Assembly: GCA_050084985.1 (NCBI GenBank)
Contig: JBITNC010000001.1
Coordinates: 10,602,001-10,666,000, forward strand
Reading direction: 5' to 3'
From: Nageia nagi
Taxonomy: Eukaryota > Pinophyta
Length of the DNA stretch: 64,000 nt
The position numbers and the translations under genes were made by a program. The first letter of the stretch is position 1, and each line of letters opens with the position of its first letter. The notes below the pieces were generated by a model. It was not told the origin of the DNA, ran no database searches, and saw only the letters and a list, made by a program, of their open reading frames with translations. This document shows positions 37,901 to 49,900 of this stretch, in pieces.

Positions 37901-40900
37901 TAGCCCTTAAAGGGATCAAAGGAGACACAACCCGAGATATCTTTCGTCTAGTCCTCTTGTAAGGAAGTGACATCTCTTGAAATCTAGGCTGTCTAAGGGA
38001 ATTTCTGGCACTACTTCTAGTTAGTTTATGTTTTGAAGGTGCCAAGGTTCAAAAAACATTTGATTGGTTAACAGAAGAGTCGCCAATGAGGTTACAAAAA
38101 CCTTATAATCTTGAAGGATCAATTTGATAACCTACCAGACGAGGCTATCAGGCCTAACAATGCCTACTAAATATGATATTTAGCTCGTGTCCCATCGGGC
38201 GTGCCAAAAATGGAACTTTTTACTGTTGATCGGTATAGCGTAACCTCAAGGGTTTGGTCTGGTTGTGTTCTTCACTTCCCGCAATGCTAGGTTCCTTGAA
38301 AGAGCTGAAGGTGGTGGGGATGTGCCCGTGTTGGTTTTCTGCTCAATCTTTGGTTTATAGGTTGGTTCCTATCTATATTTAAGGTCAAAAGTAACAGGAA
38401 AGGAATAAGGAGATGAAGAGTTATAGGAAATTATGGTTGATAGACATTATGTTCGCTTGGATCGAGAAGAATTGCCACTGTTATGTGGAAATGAGTTGTT
38501 GTCGACACATTAACAAGGCCCCAGGGGTCAAACACTTAAGATGAAGTGGACCTGGGTGTTCTTTCTCATGCACTACTTTTTCACTTGCTTGGTGGGCTCT
38601 ATGTTCTTCTTCTGGGCTCTATTGATGATTTGGTTCTTCCGAGACTTGTTTATTTTCATCAAAAACTATGACGTGATCCTTCAAAATCCCCGGGCTCTGT
38701 TGATATTTTGATTTCGTTGGGACCCGCTGATTTTAGCCGAAAATCATGATATCATCTCTCAGGATCGACGGGCTCTATTGAAATTCTAATTTCTTCAGGA
38801 CCCGTTGATTTTCACAAAAAAGTGTGACATCACCTTTTGAAATCGTTGAGTTCTGTTGATGTTTTTCAAAAGTTTGCACCCACCATTGCTTGTTTCGGGA
38901 CCCGTTGATTTTTACCAAAATTTGTGACATCATCCTTCAAAATCGCCGGGCACTATTGATGTTCTTCAAAAGTGGAACTCTGAATGTGTACAAGTTTTGG
39001 ACATTTGTGCTAACAACTCCTAGAGACTCTAAGGCAACAAATATGATTTCAAGAATTTTTACATACATGACTTCTTGAGTATACTGGAGAAGATGACATG
39101 ATTCTTGGGCATTTTCAACTCCCGGTCACTAAAGAAAAGAATATAAAATTGACACAAGTCTTATGACATAACTCTCGGGTAACTTTATTTACATAATCCC
39201 GGGTACTACTAAAAAATGACAAAACTTCGGGGTAACTTTATTTACATAATCCCAGGATACTAAAAAAATGACTTCCGACACCCTAAGGAAAAGAAATGAG
39301 AAAGGGGCGAATTTATAATGAAAGAATACAAAATTTTATAACTCATGAGACTCTAAAAGAATAATTTCCCCCCTGGGTACTCTTATATATACAACTCCTG
39401 GGTAGTAAAGAATAAAATAATGAAGAATGAAAAATAATAGAATTACCCAAATTTTTGAGTGTTATTCTGGAGGAATACACTAAGGAGCAAAGAAGAAGAG
39501 GAAGCAGGTTGAGCACCAAGGTAAGGAGGTTGCCTTTATTCAAGCCACTCCAACGAAGGAAGTCAAGAAGATAAGCAAAGGCAAAGTGCTGGTGCAGAGA
39601 CTCCCTCCCAAGCCAACAATTGAATATCCAAATCTTGACTTGGGTGCCTGTCTAAGAGCTTTGAGCATGAGCACAACTCATGATGAAGAGATTGATCAGG
39701 ACCTAAAGTTTGAGGACAAGGAAGAGGATCTCTCCGATGGTGAAAAAGTTAGAAGAGTAGATACTTTTGGTTCTACTTCAAGAAAAGAGATCTCCATCAA
39801 CCATTGTTACTCCAAGGAGAAATGTACAAAAGGACTTAAGAACTATATGATTGAGACATATAAGATGCTTGTGAAATTAGGTTTGATAGCTAGGAAGCAT
39901 ATTGTCACTCAAAATGCTGCTATCATGGAACAAGAAGGCTATGAAGCCAAGAAGGAGGTGAGAAGATTGAAGAAGGAACTCACAACTAGCAGGAAGATCA
40001 TAAAAGAGTTCCAGACCATAAGTACCACCCTTGTAGAATTGAATAAACAAGCCTCGTTCCATCTAGGATGGAATTTGATGAAGAACTTTTGAAGAAATAG
40101 ATGATGGCGACCATTGAGAAGTTATCGTCTCAAATCTACATCCTCCTAGAGGAAGCTGTTGAAATCAGGGAGTTGAAATTGCAAATAACAATCCTTGTCG
40201 AAAAGCTTAACACCCATCTTCCCATTGTCACCCATTTGTAGCAAATGTTTGCTGACAGACATGAGAAATTGGTCTACTACGATGAGTTCATGTACCAACA
40301 TGATTGGCTAAAGCATTGACTAGACAAATGCCATGCAGTTTTGAAGATTAGAATCTCTTTGAGAAAAGAAGTGGAAGAGCAGATGAGCCAGCATGTATGT
40401 CAACTGAAGTTCCAAGGGGAAGATAACAACGTGCGGAGGAAGGAAGCAGTCTTGGCAGAGGCACAAAATTTAATCCAGGAGCATTTTGAGGTCGAGGATC
40501 TCAATTTACTAAAGGCAGGCCAACCCATTCATCATGAGAGGCAGATGGTCATCTGGAGATTTCAGATGCAGCCTACATCCACGTAGATTGGAGACTACTT
40601 CAGATAGAATGGCAGCATCATGGGTATGATTTCCATGGGATACGGAAGACCATAGCATTCTTGGAGGAGACCATAGAATTGTATGGTCTCACCAACAAAG
40701 AATGGAACTCCGTCGATGCTGGATCAGATCTGGCCTAGATTTGATCCACTCGCAGATTCTGTCTGTGATTATCTTTTTCATGTTAAATGCATATTATTGA
40801 TGGTTGTTGTGTTCAGACTTTTATTTACTTGATTTGACTGGTGCAGGGATGAGGTTTTGCTTCTGCCAGATCAAATATGTCAAACTCATTTTCTCCTGCC

Positions 40901-43900
40901 AGTTTAGATGTCAGACAATTATAGCATATCTGATTTTATTTTGCATAGATTAGACATTTTGCGGCTGTGACATTTATATTTTGTCAGTTTTTAAATGCCA
41001 CTTGCATAGTTATTTGTAAGCAATGAAATTTTGCATTGGTATGTGTGTTGCATGTAAGCACACCACATCAGATTTGATGCCTATAAGGCAACACTTCTAG
41101 TGGCCTATTTATACACCACTTGGGCCATTTAGAAGGGATTTTTGCATAATATTGATTGCATAAGAGGATTATTGCATACTTATGGTTGCATATTGTTACA
41201 TCTTTGGTTCATTTTGAAATATCATATTGAGAGTTTTGCAATCAAGAAAGGAATGCGTCTGTTCATGTTATTGATTATCATTGTGAGTTGATTTCTTTCT
41301 AGAATGGTTATGTAAAGTTAATGCTGTGAAGATTGTCATTCGTGGGATTATGCATATGATCTTGTAAGATTTTCTTGTTGGGTTGAATAGTTTTCACTGC
41401 TTAAGTGCATTCTCTTTGAAAACTACGAGTTTAAAGGGAAGATAGTTGAATATTTTTTGAAGTGGTTTCAATTGTTCATTGCATGATTTGCACATAAGTG
41501 GATGTATTCTATGGCTTATAGCTTATCTCTATGTCATTTAGTTAGAATTTATGTATTCACATGTTGGTCATTCCCTTCATCCATCTTCAATTGAATCTCC
41601 CACCATAGACCCTACAACATCTTGATTTCGTCTGGTAGTAATTTGAGCTTTTGCTATTTGCTGCTTGGCTTGATAAGTGATTACATTTTCTTAAAGAACC
41701 GGGAGATGACCGGCCGAGACATTGCATCATTGGTGACACCTTTATAAGCTTATTATTTATATTCCTATGCATTTATCCCAGCATTTATGATCTTTCTTTG
41801 CTTTCATTCACATTTGCAGTTTTTCCTATTTGTGAAAAAGAATTTTGATAGTAAATTTCCCTTGTATACGGTTAACAACATGCATCTCTATCCATGTGCC
41901 TTGGTCCATATTCCATGTGAGTGCTTGGGGTAACCACTCCTTTCAGGCAGAAACAAGTAATGCTGTTTCCTCTAAGTCTTGTGCATGTTTTGGATGAGGA
42001 AAGAAGAACATACCAATAGATTACTCAAGATTCAATCTGTAATTGAGGATGAGTGATGCTAATGTATAATAGTCTTGCAAGGTTCCCATCTTAGATGAAT
42101 TGTAGTTTAAGTGGATTAATAATATGACCTCCAATTTCATCCCCAAAGCTAGAATAAAAATTACATTATGAACCTGGCAAATTTGTCTGGTTGCTGTTTT
42201 ATATATGGCTATGGTTTTAATTTCACTACTTTGTTTTCCTGCATGTATTTTCTTGTTTAATATGTGTGTTCTGAATTGTCAATCTTTGATTGTCCTCCCA
42301 TATGGCCAGTATATTGGGGTGCTTGTCAGCCATTGTGCAACCCAGACATAAATAAACAATGGACTGCCAATGCTCTGTAAAATTCAATGAAAGGCTAATG
42401 TTGAGCACTTATGTCTCTCAAGGCCAATGGAAATAAGCAAACAAGGTTGAAAACGAAAGAAAATCACAAACCCCTGATTTATTTAATATCTGCAAAGAAA
42501 ATTTAATAAATGTTTGCAGAAATTGCAAAGAGAATATAGTAGGATGATTCTGAGGCTGCACACTAGTTCCTCTGAATGTCAGTATGTACAACTATAATGC
42601 AGGTAGCCTATCAACAGGAACTGCTCAAGTTGCCTAAAATGCCGGCCAATATAGGATAAGCCTCAACATGTATAAGAATCCACATGCCACCAAGAGTTGC
42701 AAAATATTACCGAACAAAATACACCTCCAAATTTAAGGTTTGTTTGCTATGTTGTATGAGTTCTTGATGCATTCGGATGTTCATTACTCATGATATTTTT
42801 TGTTTTGTTTAGAGTTGGCATGATAGGTGACATCTACCTGATTTCAGTTTTATATTTTTCCTTTTTATCCATCAATATGTTTTTGTTCTTGATGCTTGTA
42901 AGTTTTATATTTTTGCTTTTTATCCACGAATAACTCTTTGTTCTTGATGCTTGTAATATTGTTCTATGCAGCCATTTTGGAGAGTATTTCATGAGAATAG
43001 CAGCAGAGGAAGAGGTGTTGTAGGTAAGGAAATTTCTTTGCGCTGTACAAAAACCTACAGAATAAATTTTTGCAAATAGGGAATCAATGCATTTATTTCT
43101 TAGGTAAGAGTGATGCTTCTCTCGTGACATAAATATATGTATTGTTTATATTCTAGTTTATTACTGTCACAGTGATTTAAGTACAATTTGCACAATCATG
43201 AATCTATTCATCTTTTTTTATTCAGGTGTTCTTGAAGCCAATTTTATTGAACCTGCACATGACAAGCAAGATTTTGAAAGAACTGCTGTGTTGCTCAGGC
43301 TTGAAACTCGCTTGAAACTGATGACAATAGAATATTGGTGTGTATTACATCATGATACAACCCTGGATTTTGTTTGCTTATGCTTAGCGCATGTCTCAAC
43401 ACTAAAAAAGTGAGATCTTTTTTTTTTGATTTGATTAAATCGAGTAAATTTGATATTTAATAAAAAAAGCCAGAGTTTTGAAAGGACTTTTGGGAACCTT
43501 GTACATCTGTGGAGTCATAATAGGCTAGCTCATAACTCCTGAAGAAAAAACAACGAAGCATTATATATATTGATAAAACGTAGCAGATCATATGATAACT
43601 GATAAGTAACATTACAAAGTAAAAAACATAGCACATTATAAATGATAAGAATCATAGTAAAAACAAAGCATTCTAAAATGCTTCGTTTTTCATTATAGTG
43701 TCTTAGTATGACCGTTTAATAAATCATTTCACTGCAGATCCAAAAACGTTGAAGAGGTGCTCTGTTTAAGCCCGACAACCCCGTGTTCTCCAGCACCTCG
43801 TACTGTTTGAAAGATGAGACTCTTCCTCGTACCAGATTTGAGCTTTATGATTCATCTTACTTATGCTACGGTCTTCTATCCCAACAAAATTACAAATCAC

Positions 43901-46900
43901 TTTGTACATGTCTAGAAGTGGAGCAGAAGAGCTTCATTTGAGCTCGACATCTCCATGCCCTCCAACACCGTTGTTTGAAAGAGAAGTCCTCTCTCTCGTT
44001 TTAGATACGTACTCCATGATTCATTTGCTAGCTTTATGAGCTCCAACTCTTAGGGTCATTCTTCCTGACAATCTCTACTGGAACTCTCCATTGCCATCAA
44101 AAGATAGCTGCTCCATATCAGTGGAGCAAAGATCTGCTTATAGGTATTGACCCACACAAAAACCCCAAGGTTTCCCCTGCAAATCTGAGAAGCTCTCAGT
44201 GCAAATTAGCATTTAAGCGCAAACCCTTTCTCCTATGGGTTTGAGAAATGTAAAACATGAAAGATAAATCTTAAAATCATGGCTACACATATTTTCATTC
44301 TTGTTCAGCCATGCTCTCCATTCATAACAGCTAGCTGTTGTTCTTTTGATCTGGGCATTGTTAATGCAGCAGCACCAGTATGGGTCTGACAAACATGGGG
44401 TGTGACCTTGTTCTTCTGATCTGGGCATTGTAAACATAGTAGTAGAATCCGCCATTGGAGACTTGTGGGAGCTTAGGGTTTTCAAAATTCCCGCCCATGC
44501 GAGCGGGTGCCCCAAAGTGATATCCTTTTTAAGAGCTTGTATTTTATCATCTTTCTGCAATTTTGAAACTAAACATGAGGCAGCTTAGCTGTTGAGCATC
44601 ACATAATAAAATTTTGTTAGGCCATGCATACATGAATATATGCTGTGTTGTATACTTATTGGTTTTGTCTATTCTATGCATTCTTATTATTTTGTCCATC
44701 CATGTATAACATAGTCACACATAGTACTTGATATTTTTTTTTGGTTGAATCATGAGGTAAATTGTTCTAGGAACCCCCTCACGGTTGTCAGTAGGGTAAA
44801 CTTTTAAAGTCTCTACTATCCACCCGATGGTTGTGGACAGTTAGCTTGACTGTAGTCAAATTGTAGCCAAACTACGACATGTTGAAACAACCGTTGTGAT
44901 TTGAACCTTGGACCTCCCAAAGATCAACCGAAGCTTAATGTATTGCGTTGTTCCCTTAGGGATAATTATGCTGAGAGGCATCCTACAATTGCAGCCAGGT
45001 GAGGGCAAGAACTCATATGCCCCGCCGTTTAACATTTTTTTAACATTTATTATGGCTGACATTAAAAAATAAAAATTAAAAATAATTATTATTTTATGGA
45101 CACACATTCTTTTTGACCTACATTATTGAATTAATATTTTATTCATTTAAATATAAATCAATGGTGGTCGTCATGCACAAGATATGAATATCCTGTCTAT
45201 GTGACAGGTCGCCCTTCATTTGCATCAGGTAAAGTTTGGAAAGATCACATGTGAAGAGCTGGTGAAGTGATCTTAATTGAGGTATTTTGTGACAAAGATA
45301 ACAAGAGTGGGATCGTGGATTAAAAAATCTGAATCTAAAACTTTTGAATTATCAGATTTCAACCAACTCAGTTTTCCAGATCACTCTTAGAAATGCACAC
45401 ATGTAGAATGGTGTCATGCCTGTGAAAATAAGGTCTGTAAAACTTAATCAACGGTTTCGCTGTATTTGATTGGAATTTCAACGCTGGGTACAATACAAAT
45501 AAAAATCAATAGGGAATGAGCACGTCTGATTCTGTTGTTCATTTTAAACATGATAGCCCTAACATACTGGCTTCATGTCAATATATTTTATGTTTAAGGC
45601 ATCTCACAAATAAAGTTAGTAAACTGATATGAATTATATCTATGTCTGCAACCAACAAAATACAAGCAAATGGATGTCTTTTCTGTTGTTGCGTCATTGC
45701 TATAGCTGGCATCTTCCTATGACCCTCCAAATATCACGTTGCTTATCCGATTCTAATTCCACATTCTAAATAAATCCCCTACACTCGACCTTAACTTACC
45801 TATACTATTTCTCTTGCAATGAACAGCACACAGCTTCATTTCGTTTCCAACCACCGTTATTGGCGAATGGAGGCATTGTTGAGGAGATGTGTGATGAATG
45901 GAAGTTAAGGTATCTGTAGTCACCAAATAATGAATTGTAATTAAACAAGACACTATTGTGCTACAAAATGCCAATTGAGATATTATGGAGGAAGATACGG
46001 GTATGCAATTGCCAGATGGGATCAGATACTCTCTTTGTCAGACCTGTTGAGATCTACATGAATTACATAACATGTGGTACCTTTCTTGATATTGGCACCA
46101 ATTACATTAATTATGATGTTTCTTTTGACACTTTCATCACCTTTTTACACTTTATACCCTTGTTACATAAAATATGATTTTATATAAAATAAAAATCATA
46201 TTTAGGTGGCTACAATATCAAAATGCGGCCACTGGGGAAGATATCGTTTTTCATATTTTTTATTACTTTGTAATACATGATATCGTTTTGATATTTGGTG
46301 TGTATATATAAGATAGTTTTATGAAGAATGAAAACATATTTGAAAAGTGCTTTATTTGAATTATTTGTGGAGATTTTACAAGGATTAAGGACTGATAAAG
46401 TTTGTATAATTCTTTCTCCAATGTGGTAATTGTAGTTGATGTCCATGATAATCTATTATATGTTTAAGAAATTGTAATTAAGTTATAAAGTTTATGATAT
46501 TAAATAAAATAAGCAGTTTGATCTCTAATCAAGTTTAATGATAGCTTACAAGATGTAATGTATAATACTGTTAATAATGATTTAATTTTTTAAATAAAAT
46601 ATATACAAGTGAATAAAGTTTAATAGAATCGATTTTATACCTCAAGCTTATAATATACCATACTAGCTTAGATATCTTAAAGACATACATCTAAAACGCC
46701 TAGAGTTATCAATCTCGAGGTGCTTATCTCATTTTCTTGGAAGAGTGACTTCCAAGATAGATGCCTTGAAATTGATATCTGTTGGTTTTTTAGATATATG
46801 TCTTTTAGATATCTAAGGTAGTGATGTGGGATTTCTATTCAATCAAAACAATAGCTTACAGATATCTGGTTTTTGTTTTTCATCTTTCTCATTCTAACAA

Positions 46901-49900
46901 TAAATGCCTATTGAGATTCAGTACGCCTACGACAACTGTGTTTTAATGTGTTCCTGTGTTTTCTATTTTTTGCTGTTATTTTCTGTATGTTTATCAAATC
47001 ATTGGTGATTAATAATAGATGGGCATGCCAAGTACAAAGGGTTATGTTGAAATATTGATCTAAAACATATCAAGGTAGGTCCCAAATGTCCCAGAAAGGT
47101 CAATTAATATTGCAAAAGGTTCTAGGAGGTTGAAACAACTTAAAAAGTGTCAAAACTCAGACTGGGTGGTATGGGAATTTAGAGCCAAACCATAGTCAAC
47201 TTGGAAAGTGCCCAGAATTTGATGAGACAAATGGGGTTATATTTTACATGAACATGTGTATCTAAATCAACAAATTTCATGGAAGAGCACATATTAAATA
47301 AAAATTATGAGCTTCTCAGCAGACTCTTAAAAAAATCTGGAGAGCAAACAGTGAATGACACACAAATATGGGTGTTCCCTTTATTGCCGACATAGTAGAT
47401 ACAATATAGATGTATGATAACAGCGTACTGTGTATCACTAACTATGGACACACAGACACACCTATTCTTCAGTCCGTATGCTTCATTCATGCATATAGTA
47501 GCTATTTTACACTAACATACTTACTGGGTACATGGCGCTTAATTTCAAATTCTCGTTTCACTTCCATGATGTTTTATAAGTCTCACGTGTCTTTTTGCTC
47601 CTTCAACTCACGTGACATCTACCTCAGCATCAATATCTCTAGCAAGGTATCTGAATTTTGTTCTAGACAAGGAACCTCAGCTCTTCATTTGTGTTTTTGT
47701 TGATGACATGGCTAGGACCACTTTTAATTCCAATGAGAGGCTATCAATAGTTGCATACTGGGCCATGGGGCTAATGACACAAGATCTTGTACATATGCCA
47801 TATTGGTTTCAAATTGGGAAGCTAAGGGACTCCAATAAATTGTAGCTAGGCTTTTGTGTTATAATTCATCTGTTTCAGCTCATATACTAACGTAGAAAAT
47901 GTTTTCAGGAATTTGCATTGTGCGTTGATTGGGTATCAGCCAACTAATATGAAGGGTAACAAGCCCCGCAATGTGCACAACAGCATGACAGGGCCAACTT
48001 CAAGCCCCCCTGCAACAGCATCCACATCAAGCCATGGTGTAGAGACATTTGCGAATACTTCTTTCCAAGCAAGTAGCTCAACAGGAATTGGGAACATACC
48101 TCGAAGTAAAATGGCGTCAACACCATCAAATTATGTGCCCCTTTCATCAGGGTTGCAGGTGGAACAAAGGAACGCCTCTAGTCAGCATATGAATGTTGGT
48201 GCAAATAATATAGATGTTGACATTAAGCCAACAGTATTAATCCCTGGTGTTGTAAATCAGTCTCACCATTCAAATTATGTGCCAGCAAATTTGACAGAAG
48301 ATGTGAAACCCGTTGTATCTGAAATGCCCTCAGCTAGGGGTGCATCTCCTAATACAAGTGTCTCTGATGAGATTCCATATGCTCCAGCTTCAGCTCCTTC
48401 TACACCTCCACAACAGAGTTCAGACATTGAAGATATTGCACACAGCTCATTGAGGCGTAGAGGGTGATAGAATGATGGATCAAATTAATGAGGACATCAA
48501 CAATGCCCATGAAAGAGACCAAGGAAGAACAGAAGATTCTGCCAGCAACCTTGAAAGAGATCATTTTTCTTTGATTGGATCACACTCTGCATTTCCCAAC
48601 GGTTGTCCAAGTACAATGTCTAAAACGAAAAGAAAAATTTCAGATGTTATTTCATCTGAGTTGTCCTCTAAGAGGCAGGCAATTGGAAACAATAATGGCT
48701 TGGCAAATGATAATCGTTTGGACATTCAGGTGAGTCTCATCGTAGTTGAGTTATGATGATTCTAGGGGTCCTTGGTAATGTGATTTGGTTTGCCACCTTG
48801 GCTAATGTTTTGAGCATGTAATGTATGCTTGCCTTCCCTATTTTTAAAACAGGTATTTGTACCCCCAAAATTTTAAATGTAACATTAGCCTGTGTAGCAG
48901 ATACACTGATAGGATCCCTAACTTTAGGAAGTTTTATATGAGCATTAATTAGACCATATGCTCTACTGAAGATACAATGATAGGGCTATTTGAACCATAA
49001 TATCAAACAAGCGTAAGTTATATTGGACAACTTGTCTCAAGTGTATTGATAATATCTTTTTTTTTTTAGCATACCAAGAGAAGCTTTTGAGATATGCAGG
49101 TAAGTTGATGATTGTGTAATTTGTTTTTCAGGGTGCATTGGATGATGTGGACATCGGAAGCATCCCTATTAGTGAGGAGCCAGTGACTACTGAGAACGGA
49201 ACTATAAATTGCAAAGAGCTCGAAATGCTTCTAGAAGAAAACAGGAGGCTTCACATGCAGTAAGTTAAAAGAAATTGATATTTAATTGTTGTGTTAAACC
49301 CTTTTCCTATAAATGTAGACCTTTTCCATGATATAAATAATTACCTGAAAAAAGGCACTAAGCAATAGAAAGTTATAGGTAATGGTCAGGAAATCAAAGT
49401 AAAACCAAAATAATTTAAGAATTCTTTGAAAGAATTTAATGTTCATGGTTAAGCAATAGAAAATTATAGGTAATGGTCAGGAAATCAAAGTAAAACCAAA
49501 ATAATCTAAGAATTCTTTGAAAGAATTTAATGTTCATGGTTTGATATTTGATGTCATCGGCAGATGCCGTGTTTTGATTTTTGATGTCACCGGTAGATGG
49601 TGTGTTTAACTCCACTCTCCTCCAATGCCAACTTGACTCCATCTACCGGATTTTGTGTTGTTCAGATTTGATTTTGTACTGCAACTATGAGCACACATCT
49701 TGTCCCATCCTTTTTGCAGATTGTTCATAGATTTCCTGAGCGGATGTTGTACTTCTGCTAGATTTTGTTGAAGAGTGTTAAACACTCAACTCCTTCGTTC
49801 AATGCATGTATAGGGATGAAGTCACATTGTATTGTAACAAGTTTGTATTCATTTTTTTACACATTAATAGCAAGAAAAAAGGCTTTGCAACCTCTTCCTT

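Larger units (their letters stand above)
26446..39479 (-). mobile_element. element D, Ty3/gypsy retrotransposon nested in C
   Basis: A 13.0-kb element with two direct LTRs (26446-28411 and 38224-39479) and a perfect 5-bp TSD. Protein order on the - strand: gag with zinc knuckle, protease, an extra RNase H, reverse transcriptase, RNase H, integrase (truncated), then a long ORF in the env position (28652-32237). All frames carry stops or shifts. The LTRs differ at roughly one base in ten over their first 60 bases, so the insertion is old, yet younger than C. The extra RNase H and extra ORF point to a relative of the Tat lineage, with an unusual domain order. Confidence 0.93.
24541..40738 (+). 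pseudogene. ORF-X of element C, interrupted by element D
   Basis: First part 24541-26445, second part 39485-40738, split by D. The frame opens with ATG 24541 and FLELCYEVSK, then VIMDFSPEGIEATFGWK (24618 on) and GDYIKRWLCEDYYCIHGQ. Next come AIRWSRVISDAL and WEYTIYKEIKGE, then SDRLVLMEFAR. The same block continues with VWRKKDATINLPISIANY, TWVEANNMKKELQQYVF and NYDPKGVI. The C-terminal part is acidic and Ser-rich, then basic, then a long helical segment (39586-40586) and a last block ending at TAG 40736-40738. The N-terminal ~100 residues seen in A and B are missing. Stops and frameshifts are frequent. Function unknown; it aligns with A and B along most of its length. Confidence 0.72.
22237..42018 (+). 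mobile_element. element C, same family as A and B, carrying nested element D
   Basis: Read on the + strand, with TSD GATTA (22232-22236 and 42019-42023). 5' end: TGTTGTGCCTGCACAACA, a perfect 8-bp-arm hairpin, then GCATTTTTGAGGACC. 3' end: GAGGAAAGAAGAACAT then ACCAATA, matching the A and B ends except that the final CA has become TA. About 100 bases inside it shares GGTTACCCCAA with A. Without D and its duplicated target it is about 6.7 kb: leader 22237-24540, ORF-X 24541-40738 (split by D), tail 40739-42018. No gag, pol or LTR pair is visible. Confidence 0.85.
43338..47908 (+). other. MORC intron 6 (4.6 kb)
   Basis: No gene. Contains two diverged duplicates around 43740-43830 and 43920-44010, a repeated TTGTTCTT[T/C]TGATCTGGGCATT at 44338 and 44407, a SINE-like insert (44734-45020) and a foldback element (46662-46822). 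Ends in acceptor GTTTTCAG. Confidence 0.7.

Noticed and set aside
48472-48756. Separate small gene starting at ATG 48472
   Set aside because: It is the shifted-frame continuation of MORC exon 7: its frame reaches the donor at 48730 in the phase needed by exon 8.
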